Assembly (NCBI RefSeq): GCF_051014685.1
Contig: NW_027479028.1
Span: 186,001-250,000, forward strand
Length of the DNA: 64,000 nucleotides
Reading direction: 5' to 3'
Source of the DNA: Ptiloglossa arizonensis
Taxonomy: Eukaryota; Arthropoda; Insecta; Hymenoptera; Colletidae
This document shows, one piece after another, positions 24,165 through 36,144 of this stretch. The position numbers and the translations under genes are program-made. Under the pieces are notes generated by a model that was not told where the DNA came from, did no database searches, and was given only the letters and a program-made list of their open reading frames with translations. Each line of letters starts with the position of its first letter. Within the stretch, counting starts at the first letter, position 1.

Positions 24165-26574
24165 TGCTCCAAACGCTTAACCAGAATGGCCTAGGGAAAA
24201 AATACACATACCGTGGTAATCGGGCGAGTTTCTACTTTCAGATGCAATAGGAATTTTTGGGTTAGGTCAATCCGTTCGCGAGATATGGGAGTTTGAAGCC
24301 AAGAAATGGTTGAAAAGGCAAAAAATTTTTCGCAATTCTGCTGCATCAAACGCTTAACCAGAATGGCCTAGGGAAAAAATACACATACCTCTGTAATCGG
24401 GCGAGTTTCGACTTTCAGATGCAACAGGAATTTTTGGTTTAGGTCAATCCGTTCGCGAGATATGGGAGTTTGAAGCTAGGAAATGGTTGAGAAGACAACA
24501 AATTTTTCGCACTTCTGCTGCTCCAAACGCTTAACCAGAATGGCCTAGGGAAAAAATACACATACCGTTGTAATCGGGCGAGTTTCGACTTTCAGAAGCA
24601 ATAGGAATTTTTGGGTTAGGTCAATCCGTTCGCGAGATATGGGAGTTTGAAGCCATGAAATGGTTGAGAAGGCGAAAAATTTTTCGCAATTCTGCTGCTC
24701 CAAACGCTTAACCAGAATGGCCTAGGGAAAAAATACACATACCGTGGTAATCGGGCGAGTTTCTACTTTCAGATGCAATTGGAATTTTTGGGTTAGGTCA
24801 ATCCGTTCGCGAGATATGGGAGTTTGAAGCCAAGAAATGGTTGAGAAGGCAAAAAATTTTTCGCAATTCTGCTGCTCCAAACGCTTAACAAGAATGGCCT
24901 AGGGAAAAAATACAAATACCGTTGTAATCGGGCGAGTTTCTACTTTCAGATGCAACAGGAATTTTTGGGTTAGGTCAATCCGTTCGCGAGATATGGGAGT
25001 TTGAAGCTAAGAAATGGTTGAGAAGACAACAAATTTTTCGCATTTCTGCTGCTCCAAACGCTTAAACAGAATGGCCTAGGGAAAAAATACACATACCGTT
25101 GTAATCGGGCGAGTTTCTACTTTCAGATGCAATTGGAATTTTTGGGTTAGGTCAATCCGTTCGCGAGATATGGGAATTTGAAGCCAAGGAATGGTTGAAA
25201 AGGCAAAAAATTTTTCGCAATTCTGATGCTCCAAACGCTTAACCAGAATGGCCTAGGGAAAAAATACACATACCGTTGTAATCGGGCGAGTTTCTACTTT
25301 CAGACGCTACAGGAATTTTTGGGTTATGTCAATCCGTTCGCGACATACGGGAGTTTGACGCTAAGAAATGGTTGAGAAGACAACAAATTTTTCGCAATTC
25401 TGTTGCTCCAAACGCTTAACCAGAATGGCCTAGGGAAAAAATACACATACCGTGGTAATCGGGCGAGTTTCTACTTTCAGATGCAATAGGAATTTTTGGG
25501 TTAGGTCAATCCGTTCGCGAGATATGGGAGTTTGAAGCCAAGAAATGGTTGAAAAGGCAAAAAATTTTTCGCAATTCTGCTGCATCAAACGCTTAACCAG
25601 AATGGCCTAGGGAAAAAATACACATACCTCTGTAATCGGGCGAGTTTCGACTTTCAGATGCAACAGGAATTTTTGGTTTAGGTCAATCCGTTCGCGAGAT
25701 ATGGGAGTTTGAAGCTAGGAAATGGTTGAGAAGACAACAAATTTTTCGCACTTCTGCTGCTCCAAACGCTTAACCAGAATGGCCTAGGGAAAAAATACAC
25801 ATACCGTTGTAATCGGGCGAGTTTCGACTTTCAGAAGCAATAGGAATTTTTGGGTTAGGTCAATCCGTTCGCGAGATATGGGAGTTTGAAGCCATGAAAT
25901 GGTTGAGAAGGCGAAAAATTTTTCGCAATTCTGCTGCTCCAAACGCTTAACCAGAATGGCCTAGGGAAAAAATACACATACCGTGGTAATCGGGCGAGTT
26001 TCTACTTTCAGATGCAATTGGAATTTTTGGGTTAGGTCAATCCGTTCGCGAGATATGGGAGTTTGAAGCCAAGAAATGGTTGAGAAGGCAAAAAATTTTT
26101 CGCAATTCTGCTGCTCCAAACGCTTAACAAGAATGGCCTAGGGAAAAAATACAAATACCGTTGTAATCGGGCGAGTTTCTACTTTCAGATGCAACAGGAA
26201 TTTTTGGGTTAGGTCAATCCGTTCGCGAGATATGGGAGTTTGAAGCTAAGAAATGGTTGAGAAGACAACAAATTTTTCGCATTTCTGCTGCTCCAAACGC
26301 TTAAACAGAATGGCCTAGGGAAAAAATACACATACCGCTGTAATCGGGCGAGTTTCTACTTTCAGATGCAATTGGAATTTTTGGGTTAGGTCAATCCGTT
26401 CGCGAGATATGGGAATTTGAAGCCAAGGAATGGTTGAAAAGGCAAAAAATTTTTCGCAATTCTGATGCTCCAAACGCTTAACCAGAATGGCCTAGGGAAA
26501 AAATACACATACCGTTGTAATCGGGCGAGTTTCTACTTTCAGACGCTACAGGAATTTTTGGGTTATGTCAATCC
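24165..26574 (+). repeat. Second 7-mer higher-order repeat (1239 bp), two copies
   Basis: Bases about 24165-25335 match about 25404-26574. The block has the same monomer order as the 7-mer block at 20195-22680, so the two are probably copies of one array; the box sites 21442 and 25336 are exactly 22 monomers apart. Perfect palindromes occur at 24672 and 25911. Confidence 0.8.
25336..25352 (+). other. CENP-B-box-like core match, CGAC spacer
   Basis: Reads GTTCGCGACATACGGGA; a G-to-C change at a free position leaves the core intact. It is in a hybrid monomer like that at 21442. Confidence 0.7.
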
Positions 26575-27105
26575 GTTCGCGAGATATGGGAGTTTGAAGC
26601 CATGAAATGGTTGAGGAGGCAACAAATTTTTCGCAATTCTGCTGCTCCAAACGCTTAACCAGAATGGCCTAGGGTAAAAATACACCTACCGATGTAATCG
26701 GGCGAGTTTCTACTTTCAGACGCAACAGGAATTTTTGAGTTAGGTCAATCCGTTCGCGAGATATGGGAGTTTGAAGCCAAGGAACGGTTGAGAAGGCAAA
26801 AAATTTTTCGCAATTCTGCTGCTCCAAACGCTTAACCAGAATGGCCTAGGGAAAAAATACACATACCGTTGTAATCGGACGAGTTTCTACTTTCAGATGC
26901 AACAGGAATTTTTGGGTCAGGTCAATCCGTTCGCGAGATATGGGAGTTTGAAGCTAAGAAATGGTTGAGAAGACAACAAATTTTTCGCACTTCTGCAGCT
27001 CCAAACGCTTAACCAGAATGGCCTAGGGTAAAAATACACATACCGCTGTAATCGGGCGAGTTTCTACTTTCAGACGCAACAGGAATTTTTGAGTTAGGTC
27101 AATCC

Positions 27106-27122
27106 GTTCGCGAGATACGGGA
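27106..27122 (+). other. CENP-B-box-like core match
   Basis: 1770 bp after the 25336 site. Confidence 0.7.
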
Positions 27123-28875
27123 GTTTGACGCTAAGAAATGGTTGAGAAGACAACAAATTTTTCGCAATTCTGCTGCTCCAAACGCTTAACCAGAATGGCC
27201 TAGGGAAAAAATACACATACCGTGGTAATCGGGCGAGTTTCTACTTTCAGATGCAATAGGAATTTTTGGGTTAGGTCAATCCGTTCGCGAGATATGGGAG
27301 TTTGAAGCCAAGAAATGGTTGAGAAGGCATAAAATTTTTCGCAATTCTGCTGCATCAAACGCTTAACCAGAATGGCCTAGGGAAAAAATACACATACCTC
27401 TGTAATCGGGCGAGTTTCGACTTTCAGATGCAACAGGAATTTTTGGTTTAGGTCAATCCGTTCGCGAGATATGGGAGTTTGAAGCTAGGAAATGGTTGAG
27501 AAGACAACAAATTTTTCGCACTTCTGCTGCTCCAAACGCTTAACCAGAATGGCCTAGGGAAAAAATACACATACCGTTGTAATCGGGCGAGTTTCGACTT
27601 TCAGAAGCAATAGGAATTTTTGGGTTAGGTCAATCCGTTCGCGAGATATGGGAGTTTGAAGCCATGAAATGGTTGAGAAGGCGAAAAATTTTTCGCAATT
27701 CTGCTGCTCCAAACGCTTAACCAGAATGGCCTAGGGAAAAAATACACATACCGTGGTAATCGGGCGAGTTTCTACTTTCAGATGCAATAGGAATTTTTGG
27801 GTTAGGTCAATCCGTTCGCGAGATATGGGAGTTTGAAGCTAAGAAATGGTTGAGAAGACAACAAATTTTTCGCACTTCTGCTGCTCCAAACGCTTAACCA
27901 GAATGGCCTAGGGTAAAAATACACATACCGTTGTAATCGGGCGAGTTTCTACTTTCAGACGCTACAGGAATTTTTGGGTTAGGTCAATCCGTTCGCGAGA
28001 TATGGGAGTTTGAAGCCAAGAAATGGTTGAGAAGGCAAAAAATTTTTCGCAATTCTGCTGCTCCAAACGCTTAACCAGAATGGCCTAGGGTAAAAATACA
28101 CCTACCGCTGTAATCGGGCGAGTTTCTACTTTCAGACGCAACAGGAATTTTTGAGTTAGTTCAATCCGTTCGCGAGATATGGGAGTTTGAAGCCAAGGAA
28201 CGGTTGAGAAGGCAAAAAATTTTTCGCAATTCTGCTGCTCCAAACGCTTAACCTGAATGGCCTAGGGAAAAAATACACATACCGTTGTAATCGGCCGAGT
28301 TTCTACTTTCAGACGCTACAGGAATTTTTGGGTTATGTCAATCCGTTCGCGAGATATGGGAGTTTGAAGCCATGAAATGGTTGAGAAGGCAAAAAATTTT
28401 TCGCAATTCTGCTGCTCCAAACGCTTAACAAGAATGGCCTAGGGAAAAAATACACATACCGTTGTAATCGGGCGAGTTTCTACTTTCAGATGCAATTGGA
28501 ATTTTTGGGTTAGGTCAATCCGTTCGCGAGATATGGGAGTTTGAAGCCAAGAAATGGTTGAGAAGGCAAAAAATTTTTCGCAATTCTGCTGCTCCAAACG
28601 CTTAACAAGAATGGCCTAGGGAAAAAATACACATACCGTTGTAATCGGACGAGTTTCTACTTTCAGATGCAACAGGAATTTTTGGGTCAGGTCAATCCGT
28701 TCGCGAGATATGGGAGTTTGAAGCTAAGAAATGGTTGAGAAGACAACAAATTTTTCGCACTTCTGCAGCTCCAAACGCTTAACCAGAATGGCCTAGGGTA
28801 AAAATACACATACCGCTGTAATCGGGCGAGTTTCTACTTTCAGACGCAACAGGAATTTTTGAGTTAGGTCAATCC

Positions 28876-28892
28876 GTTCGCGAGATACGGGA
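28876..28892 (+). other. CENP-B-box-like core match
   Basis: 1770 bp after the 27106 site. Confidence 0.7.
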
Positions 28893-30468
28893 GTTTGACG
28901 CTAAGAAATGGTTGAGAAGACAACAAATTTTTCGCAATTCTGTTGCTCCAAACGCTTAACCAGAATGGCCTAGGGAAAAAATACACATACCGTGGTAATC
29001 GGGCGAGTTTCTACTTTCAGATGCAATAGGAATTTTTGGGTTAGGTCAATCCGTTCGCGAGATATGGGAGTTTGAAGCCAAGAAATGGTTGAAAAGGCAA
29101 AAAATTTTTCGCAATTCTGCTGCATCAAACGCTTAACCAGAATGGCCTAGGGAAAAAATACACATACCTCTGTAATCGGGCGAGTTTCGACTTTCAGATG
29201 CAACAGGAATTTTTGGTTTAGGTCAATCCGTTCGCGAGATATGGGAGTTTGAAGCTAGGAAATGGTTGAGAAGACAACAAATTTTTCGCACTTCTGCTGC
29301 TCCAAACGCTTAACCAGAATGGCCTAGGGAAAAAATACACATACCGTTGTAATCGGGCGAGTTTCGACTTTCAGAAGCAATAGGAATTTTTGGGTTAGGT
29401 CAATCCGTTCGCGAGATATGGGAGTTTGAAGCCATGAAATGGTTGAGAAGGCGAAAAATTTTTCGCAATTCTGCTGCTCCAAACGCTTAACCAGAATGGC
29501 CTAGGGAAAAAATACACATACCGTGGTAATCGGGCGAGTTTCTACTTTCAGATGCAATTGGAATTTTTGGGTTAGGTCAATCCGTTCGCGAGATATGGGA
29601 GTTTGAAGCTAAGAAATGGTTGAGAAGACAACAAATTTTTCGCATTTCTGCTGCTCCAAACGCTTAAACAGAATGGCCTAGGGAAAAAATACACATACCG
29701 TTGTAATCGGGCGAGTTTCTACTTTCAGATGCAATTGGAATTTTTGGGTTAGGTCAATCCGTTCGCAAGATATGGGAATTTGAAGCCAAGGAATGGTTGA
29801 AAAGGCAAAAAATTTTTCGCAATTCTGATGCTCCAAACGCTTAACCAGAATGGCCTAGGGAAAAAATACACATACCGTTGTAATCGGGCGAGTTTCTACT
29901 TTCAGACGCTACAGGAATTTTTGGGTTATGTCAATCCGTTCGCGAGATATGGGAGTTTGAAGCCATGAAATGGTTGAGAAGGCAACAAATTTTTCGCAAT
30001 TCTGCTGCTCCAAACGCTTAACCAGAATGGCCTAGGGTAAAAATACACCTACCGATGTAATCGGGCGAGTTTCTACTTTCAGACGCAACAGGAATTTTTG
30101 AGTTAGGTCAATCCGTTCGCGAGATATGGGAGTTTGAAGCCAAGGAACGGTTGAGAAGGCAAAAAATTTTTCGCAATTCTGCTGCTCCAAACGCTTAACC
30201 AGAATGGCCTAGGGAAAAAATACACATACCGTTGTAATCGGACGAGTTTCTACTTTCAGATGCAACAGGAATTTTTGGGTCAGGTCAATCCGTTCGCGAG
30301 ATATGGGAGTTTGAAGCTAAGAAATGGTTGAGAAGACAACAAATTTTTCGCACTTCTGCAGCTCCAAACGCTTAACCAGAATGGCCTAGGGTAAAAATAC
30401 ACATACCGCTGTAATCGGGCGAGTTTCTACTTTCAGACGCAACAGGAATTTTTGAGTTAGGTCAATCC

Positions 30469-30485
30469 GTTCGCGAGATACGGGA
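30469..30485 (+). other. CENP-B-box-like core match
   Basis: Nine monomers after the 28876 site, within the 10-mer block. Confidence 0.7.
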
Positions 30486-32238
30486 GTTTGACGCTAAGAA
30501 ATGGTTGAGAAGACAACAAATTTTTCGCAATTCTGTTGCTCCAAACGCTTAACCAGAATGGCCTAGGGAAAAAATACACATACCGTGGTAATCGGGCGAG
30601 TTTCTACTTTCAGATGCAATAGGAATTTTTGGGTTAGGTCAATCCGTTCGCGAGATATGGGAGTTTGAAGCCAAGAAATGGTTGAAAAGGCAAAAAATTT
30701 TTCGCAATTCTGCTGCATCAAACGCTTAACCAGAATGGCCTAGGGAAAAAATACACATACCTCTGTAATCGGGCGAGTTTCGACTTTCAGATGCAACAGG
30801 AATTTTTGGTTTAGGTCAATCCGTTCGCGAGATATGGGAGTTTGAAGCTAGGAAATGGTTGAGAAGACAACAAATTTTTCGCACTTCTGCTGCTCCAAAC
30901 GCTTAACCAGAATGGCCTAGGGAAAAAATACACATACCGTTGTAATCGGGCGAGTTTCGACTTTCAGAAGCAATAGGAATTTTTGGGTTAGGTCAATCCG
31001 TTCGCGAGATATGGGAGTTTGAAGCCATGAAATGGTTGAGAAGGCGAAAAATTTTTCGCAATTCTGCTGCTCCAAACGCTTAACCAGAATGGCCTAGGGA
31101 AAAAATACACATACCGTGGTAATCGGGCGAGTTTCTACTTTCAGATGCAATTGGAATTTTTGGGTTAGGTCAATCCGTTCGCGAGATATGGGAGTTTGAA
31201 GCCAAGAAATGGTTGAGAAGGCAAAAAATTTTTCGCAATTCTGCTGCTCCAAACGCTTAACAAGAATGGCCTAGGGAAAAAATACAAATACCGTTGTAAT
31301 CGGGCGAGTTTCTACTTTCAGATGCAACAGGAATTTTTGGGTTAGGTCAATCCGTTCGCGAGATATGGGAGTTTGAAGCTAAGAAATGGTTGAGAAGACA
31401 ACAAATTTTTCGCATTTCTGCTGCTCCAAACGCTTAAACAGAATGGCCTAGGGAAAAAATACACATACCGTTGTAATCGGGCGAGTTTCTACTTTCAGAT
31501 GCAATTGGAATTTTTGGGTTAGGTCAATCCGTTCGCGAGATATGGGAATTTGAAGCCAAGGAATGGTTGAAAAGGCAAAAAATTTTTCGCAATTCTGATG
31601 CTCCAAACGCTTAACCAGAATGGCCTAGGGAAAAAATACACATACCGTTGTAATCGGGCGAGTTTCTACTTTCAGACGCTACAGGAATTTTTGGGTTATG
31701 TCAATCCGTTCGCGAGATATGGGAGTTTGAAGCCATGAAATGGTTGAGAAGGCAACAAATTTTTCGCAATTCTGCTGCTCCAAACGCTTAACCAGAATGG
31801 CCTAGGGTAAAAATACACCTACCGATGTAATCGGGCGAGTTTCTACTTTCAGACGCAACAGGAATTTTTGAGTTAGGTCAATCCGTTCGCGAGATATGGG
31901 AGTTTGAAGCCAAGGAACGGTTGAGAAGGCAAAAAATTTTTCGCAATTCTGCTGCTCCAAACGCTTAACCAGAATGGCCTAGGGAAAAAATACACATACC
32001 GTTGTAATCGGACGAGTTTCTACTTTTAGATGCAACAGGAATTTTTGGGTCAGGTCAATCCGTTCGCGAGATATGGGAGTTTGAAGCTAAGAAATGGTTG
32101 AGAAGAGAACAAATTTTTCGCACTTCTGCAGCTCCAAACGCTTAACCAGAATGGCCTAGGGTAAAAATACACATACCGCTGTAATCGGGCGAGTTTCTAC
32201 TTTCAGACGCAACAGGAATTTTTGAGTTAGGTCAATCC

Positions 32239-32255
32239 GTTCGCGAGATACGGGA
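32239..32255 (+). other. CENP-B-box-like core match
   Basis: 10-mer partner of the 30469 site. Confidence 0.7.
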
Positions 32256-32879
32256 GTTTGACGCTAAGAAATGGTTGAGAAGACAACAAATTTTTCGCAA
32301 TTCTGTTGCTCCAAACGCTTAACCAGAATGGCCTAGGGAAAAAATACACATACCGTGGTAATCGGGCGAGTTTCTACTTTCAGATGCAATAGGAATTTTT
32401 GGGTTAGGTCAATCCGTTCGCGAGATATGGGAGTTTGAAGCCAAGAAATGGTTGAAAAGGCAAAAAATTTTTCGCAATTCTGCTGCATCAAACGCTTAAC
32501 CAGAATGGCCTAGGGAAAAAATACACATACCTCTGTAATCGGGCGAGTTTCGACTTTCAGATGCAACAGGAATTTTTGGTTTAGGTCAATCCGTTCGCGA
32601 GATATGGGAGTTTGAAGCTAGGAAATGGTTGAGAAGACAACAAATTTTTCGCACTTCTGCTGCTCCAAACGCTTAACCAGAATGGCCTAGGGAAAAAATA
32701 CACATACCGTTGTAATCGGGCGAGTTTCGACTTTCAGAAGCAATAGGAATTTTTGGGTTAGGTCAATCCGTTCGCGAGATATGGGAGTTTGAAGCCATGA
32801 AATGGTTGAGAAGGCGGAAAATTTTTCGCAATTCTGCTGCTCCAAACGCTTAACCAGAATGGCCTAGGGAAAAAATACA

Positions 32880-34195
32880 CATACCGTTGTAATCGGGCGA
32901 GTTTCGACTTTCAGAAGCAATAGGAATTTTTGGGTTAGGTCAATCCGTTCGCGAGATATGGGAGTTTGAAGCCATGAAATGGTTGAGAAGGCGAAAAATT
33001 TTTCGCAATTCTGCTGCTCCAAACGCTTAACCAGAATGGCCTAGGGAAAAAATACACATACCGTGGTAATCGGGCGAGTTTCTTCTTTCAGACGCTACAG
33101 GAATTTTTGGGTTAGGTCAATCCGTTCGCGAGATATGGGAGTTTGAAGCCAAGAAATGGTTGAGAAGGCAAAAAATTTTTCGCAATTCTGCTGCTCCAAA
33201 CGCTTAACCAGAATGGCCTAGGGTAAAAATACACATACCTCTGTAATCGGGCGAGTTTCGACTTTCAGATGCAACAGGAATTTTTGGTTTAGGTCAATCC
33301 GTTCGCGAGATATGGGAGTTTGAAGCTAGGAAATGGTTGAGAAGACAACAAATTTTTCGCACTTCTGCTGCTCCAAACGCTTAACCAGAATGGCCTAGGG
33401 AAAAAATACACATACCGTTGTAATCGGGCGAGTTTCGACTTTCAGAAGCAATAGGAATTTTTGGGTTAGGTCAATCCGTTCGCGAGATATGGGAGTTTGA
33501 AGCCATGAAATGGTTGAGAAGGCGAAAAATTTTTCGCAATTCTGCTGCTCCAAACGCTTAACCAGAATGGCCTAGGGAAAAAATACACATACCGTGGTAA
33601 TCGGGCGAGTTTCTACTTTCAGATGCAACAGGAATTTTTGGTTTAGGTCAATCCGTTCGCGAGATATGGGAGTTTGAAGCTAGGAAATGGTTGAGAAGAC
33701 AACAAATTTTTCGCACTTCTGCTGCTCCAAACGCTTAACCAGAATGGCCTAGGGAAAAAATACACATACCGTTGTAATCGGGCGAGTTTCGACTTTCAGA
33801 AGCAATAGGAATTTTTGGGTTAGGTCAATCCGTTCGCGAGATATGGGAGTTTGAAGCCATGAAATGGTTGAGAAGGCGAAAAATTTTTCGCAATTCTGCT
33901 GCTCCAAACGCTTAACCAGAATGGCCTAGGGAAAAAATACACATACCGTGGTAATCGGGCGAGTTTCTACTTTCAGACGCTACAGGAATTTTTGGGTTAG
34001 GTCAATCCGTTCGCGAGATATGGGAGTTTGAAGCCAAGAAATGGTTGAGAAGGCAAAAAATTTTTCGCAATTCTGCTGCTCCAAACGCTTAACCAGAATG
34101 GCCTAGGGTAAAAATACACCTACCGCTGTAATCGGGCGAGTTTCTACTTTCAGACGCAACAGGAATTTTTGAGTTAGGTCAATCCGTTCGCGAGA
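32880..34195 (+). repeat. Locally scrambled run of gccatg/agcaatagg monomers
   Basis: The gccatgaaatgg monomer type recurs at 177-, 531- and 354-bp spacings (about 32794, 32971, 33502, 33856), whereas elsewhere it appears about once per HOR unit. Perfect palindromes lie at 32991, 33522 and 33876. A unique tttcttctttcag variant is near 33080. This looks like repeated small exchanges at a HOR junction. Confidence 0.75.
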
Positions 34196-35955
34196 TATGG
34201 GAGTTTGAAGCCAAGGAACGGTTGAGAAGGCAAAAAATTTTTCGCAATTCTGCTGCTCCAAACGCTTAACCTGAATGGCCTAGGGAAAAAATACACATAC
34301 CGTTGTAATCGGCCGAGTTTCTACTTTCAGACGCTACAGGAATTTTTGGGTTATGTCAATCCGTTCGCGAGATATGGGAGTTTGAAGCCATGAAATGGTT
34401 GAGAAGGCAAAAAATTTTTCGCAATTCTGCTGCTCCAAACGCTTAACAAGAATGGCCTAGGGAAAAAATACACATACCGTTGTAATCGGGCGAGTTTCTA
34501 CTTTCAGATGCAATTGGAATTTTTGGGTTAGGTCAATCCGTTCGCGAGATATGGGAGTTTGAAGCCAAGAAATGGTTGAGAAGGCAAAAAATTTTTCGCA
34601 ATTCTGCTGCTCCAAACGCTTAACAAGAATGGCCTAGGGAAAAAATACACATACCGTTGTAATCGGGCGAGTTTCTACTTTCAGATGCAATTGGAATTTT
34701 TGAGTTAGGTCAATCCGTTCGCGAGATATGGGAGTTTGAAGCCAAGAAATGGTTGAGAAGGCAAAAAATTTTTCGCAATTCTGCTGCTCCAAACGCTTAA
34801 CAAGAATGGCCTAGGGAAAAAATACACATACCGTTGTAATCGGGCGAGTTTCTACTTTCAGATGCAATTGGAATTTTTGAGTTAGGTCAATCCGTTCGCG
34901 AGATATGGGAGTTTGAAGCCAAGAAATGGTTGAGAAGGCAAAAGACTTTTCGCAATTCTGCTGCTCCAAACGCTTAACAAGAATGGCCTAGGGAAAAAAT
35001 ACACATACCGTTGTAATCGGGCGAGTTTCTAATTTCAGATGCAACAGGAATTTTTGGGTTAGGTCAATCCGTTCGCGAGATATGGGAGTTTGAAGCTAAG
35101 AAATGGTTGAGAAGACAACAAATTTTTCGCATTTCTGCTGCTCCAAACGCTTAAACAGAATGGCCTAGGGAAAAAATACACATACCGTTGTAATCGGGCG
35201 AGTTTCTACTTTCAGATGCAATTGGAATTTTTGGGTTAGGTCAATCCGTTCGCGAGATATGGGAATTCGAAGCCAAGAAATGGTTGAAAAGGCAAAAAAT
35301 TTTTCGCAATTCTGATGCTCCAAACGCTTAACCAGAATGGCCTAGGGAAAAAATACACATACCGTTGTAATCGGGCGAGTTCCTACTTTCAGACGCTACA
35401 GGAATTTTTGGGTTATGTCAATCCGTTCGCGAGATATGGGAGTTTGAAGCCATGAAATGGTTGAGAAGGCAAAAAATTTTTCGCAATTCTGCTGCTCCAA
35501 ACGCTTAACAAGAATGGCCTAGGGAAAAAATACACATACCGTTGTAATCGGGCGAGTTTCTACTTTCAGATGCAATTGGAATTTTTGGGTTAGGTCAATC
35601 CGTTCGCGAGATATGGGAGTTTGAAGCCAAGAAATGGTTGAGAAGGCAAAAAATTTTTCGCAATTCTGCTGCTCCAAACGCTTAACAAGAATGGCCTAGG
35701 GAAAAAATACACATACCGTTGTAATCGGGCGAGTTTCTACTTTCAGATGCAATTGGAATTTTTGAGTTAGGTCAATCCGTTTGCGAGATACGGGAGTTTG
35801 AAGCTAAGGAATGGTTGAGAAGGCAAAAAATTTTTCGCAATTCTGCTGCTCCAAACGCTTAACCAGAATGGCCTAGGGAAAAAATACACATACCGTTGTA
35901 ATCGGCCGAGTTTCTACTTTCAGACGCAACAGGAATTTTTGAGTTAGGTCAATCC

Positions 35956-35972
35956 GTTCGCGAGATACGGGA
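35956..35972 (+). other. CENP-B-box-like core match
   Basis: The adjacent upstream monomer has GTTTGCGAGATACGGGA at about 35779, which keeps CGGG but loses TTCG. Confidence 0.7.
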
Positions 35973-36144
35973 GTTTGACGCTAAGAAATGGTTGAGAAGA
36001 CAACAAATTTTTCGCAATTCTGCTGCTCCAAACGCTTAACCAGAATGGCCTAGGGAAAAAATACACATACCGTGGTAATCGGGCGAGTTTCTACTTTCAG
36101 ATGCAATAGGAATTTTTGGGTTAGGTCAATCCGTTCGCGAGATA

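Larger units (their letters stand above)
26574..29590 (+). repeat. Monomers with 10-mer (1770 bp) spacing of box-bearing copies
   Basis: Box-bearing monomers at 25336, 27106 and 28876 are spaced 1770 bp. Perfect palindromes at 25911, 27681 and 29451 show the same spacing. The middle holds the cggccgag cassette (28292). An isolated gcataaaatttt variant lies near 27327. Confidence 0.75.
29590..32880 (+). repeat. Higher-order repeat, 10-mer unit (1770 bp), about 1.9 copies
   Basis: Bases about 29590-31110 match about 31360-32880. Markers are accgatgtaa at 30051 and 31821 and box sites at 30469 and 32239. Copy-specific changes are acttttagatg near 32033 and ggcggaaaa near 32815, the latter breaking the palindrome. 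Confidence 0.85.

Noticed and set aside
35775..35795. GTTTGCGAGATACGGGA copies near 35779, 37726, about 56134 and 60201 as CENP-B boxes
   Set aside because: CGGG is present but TTCG is changed to TTTG, so the essential core is incomplete.
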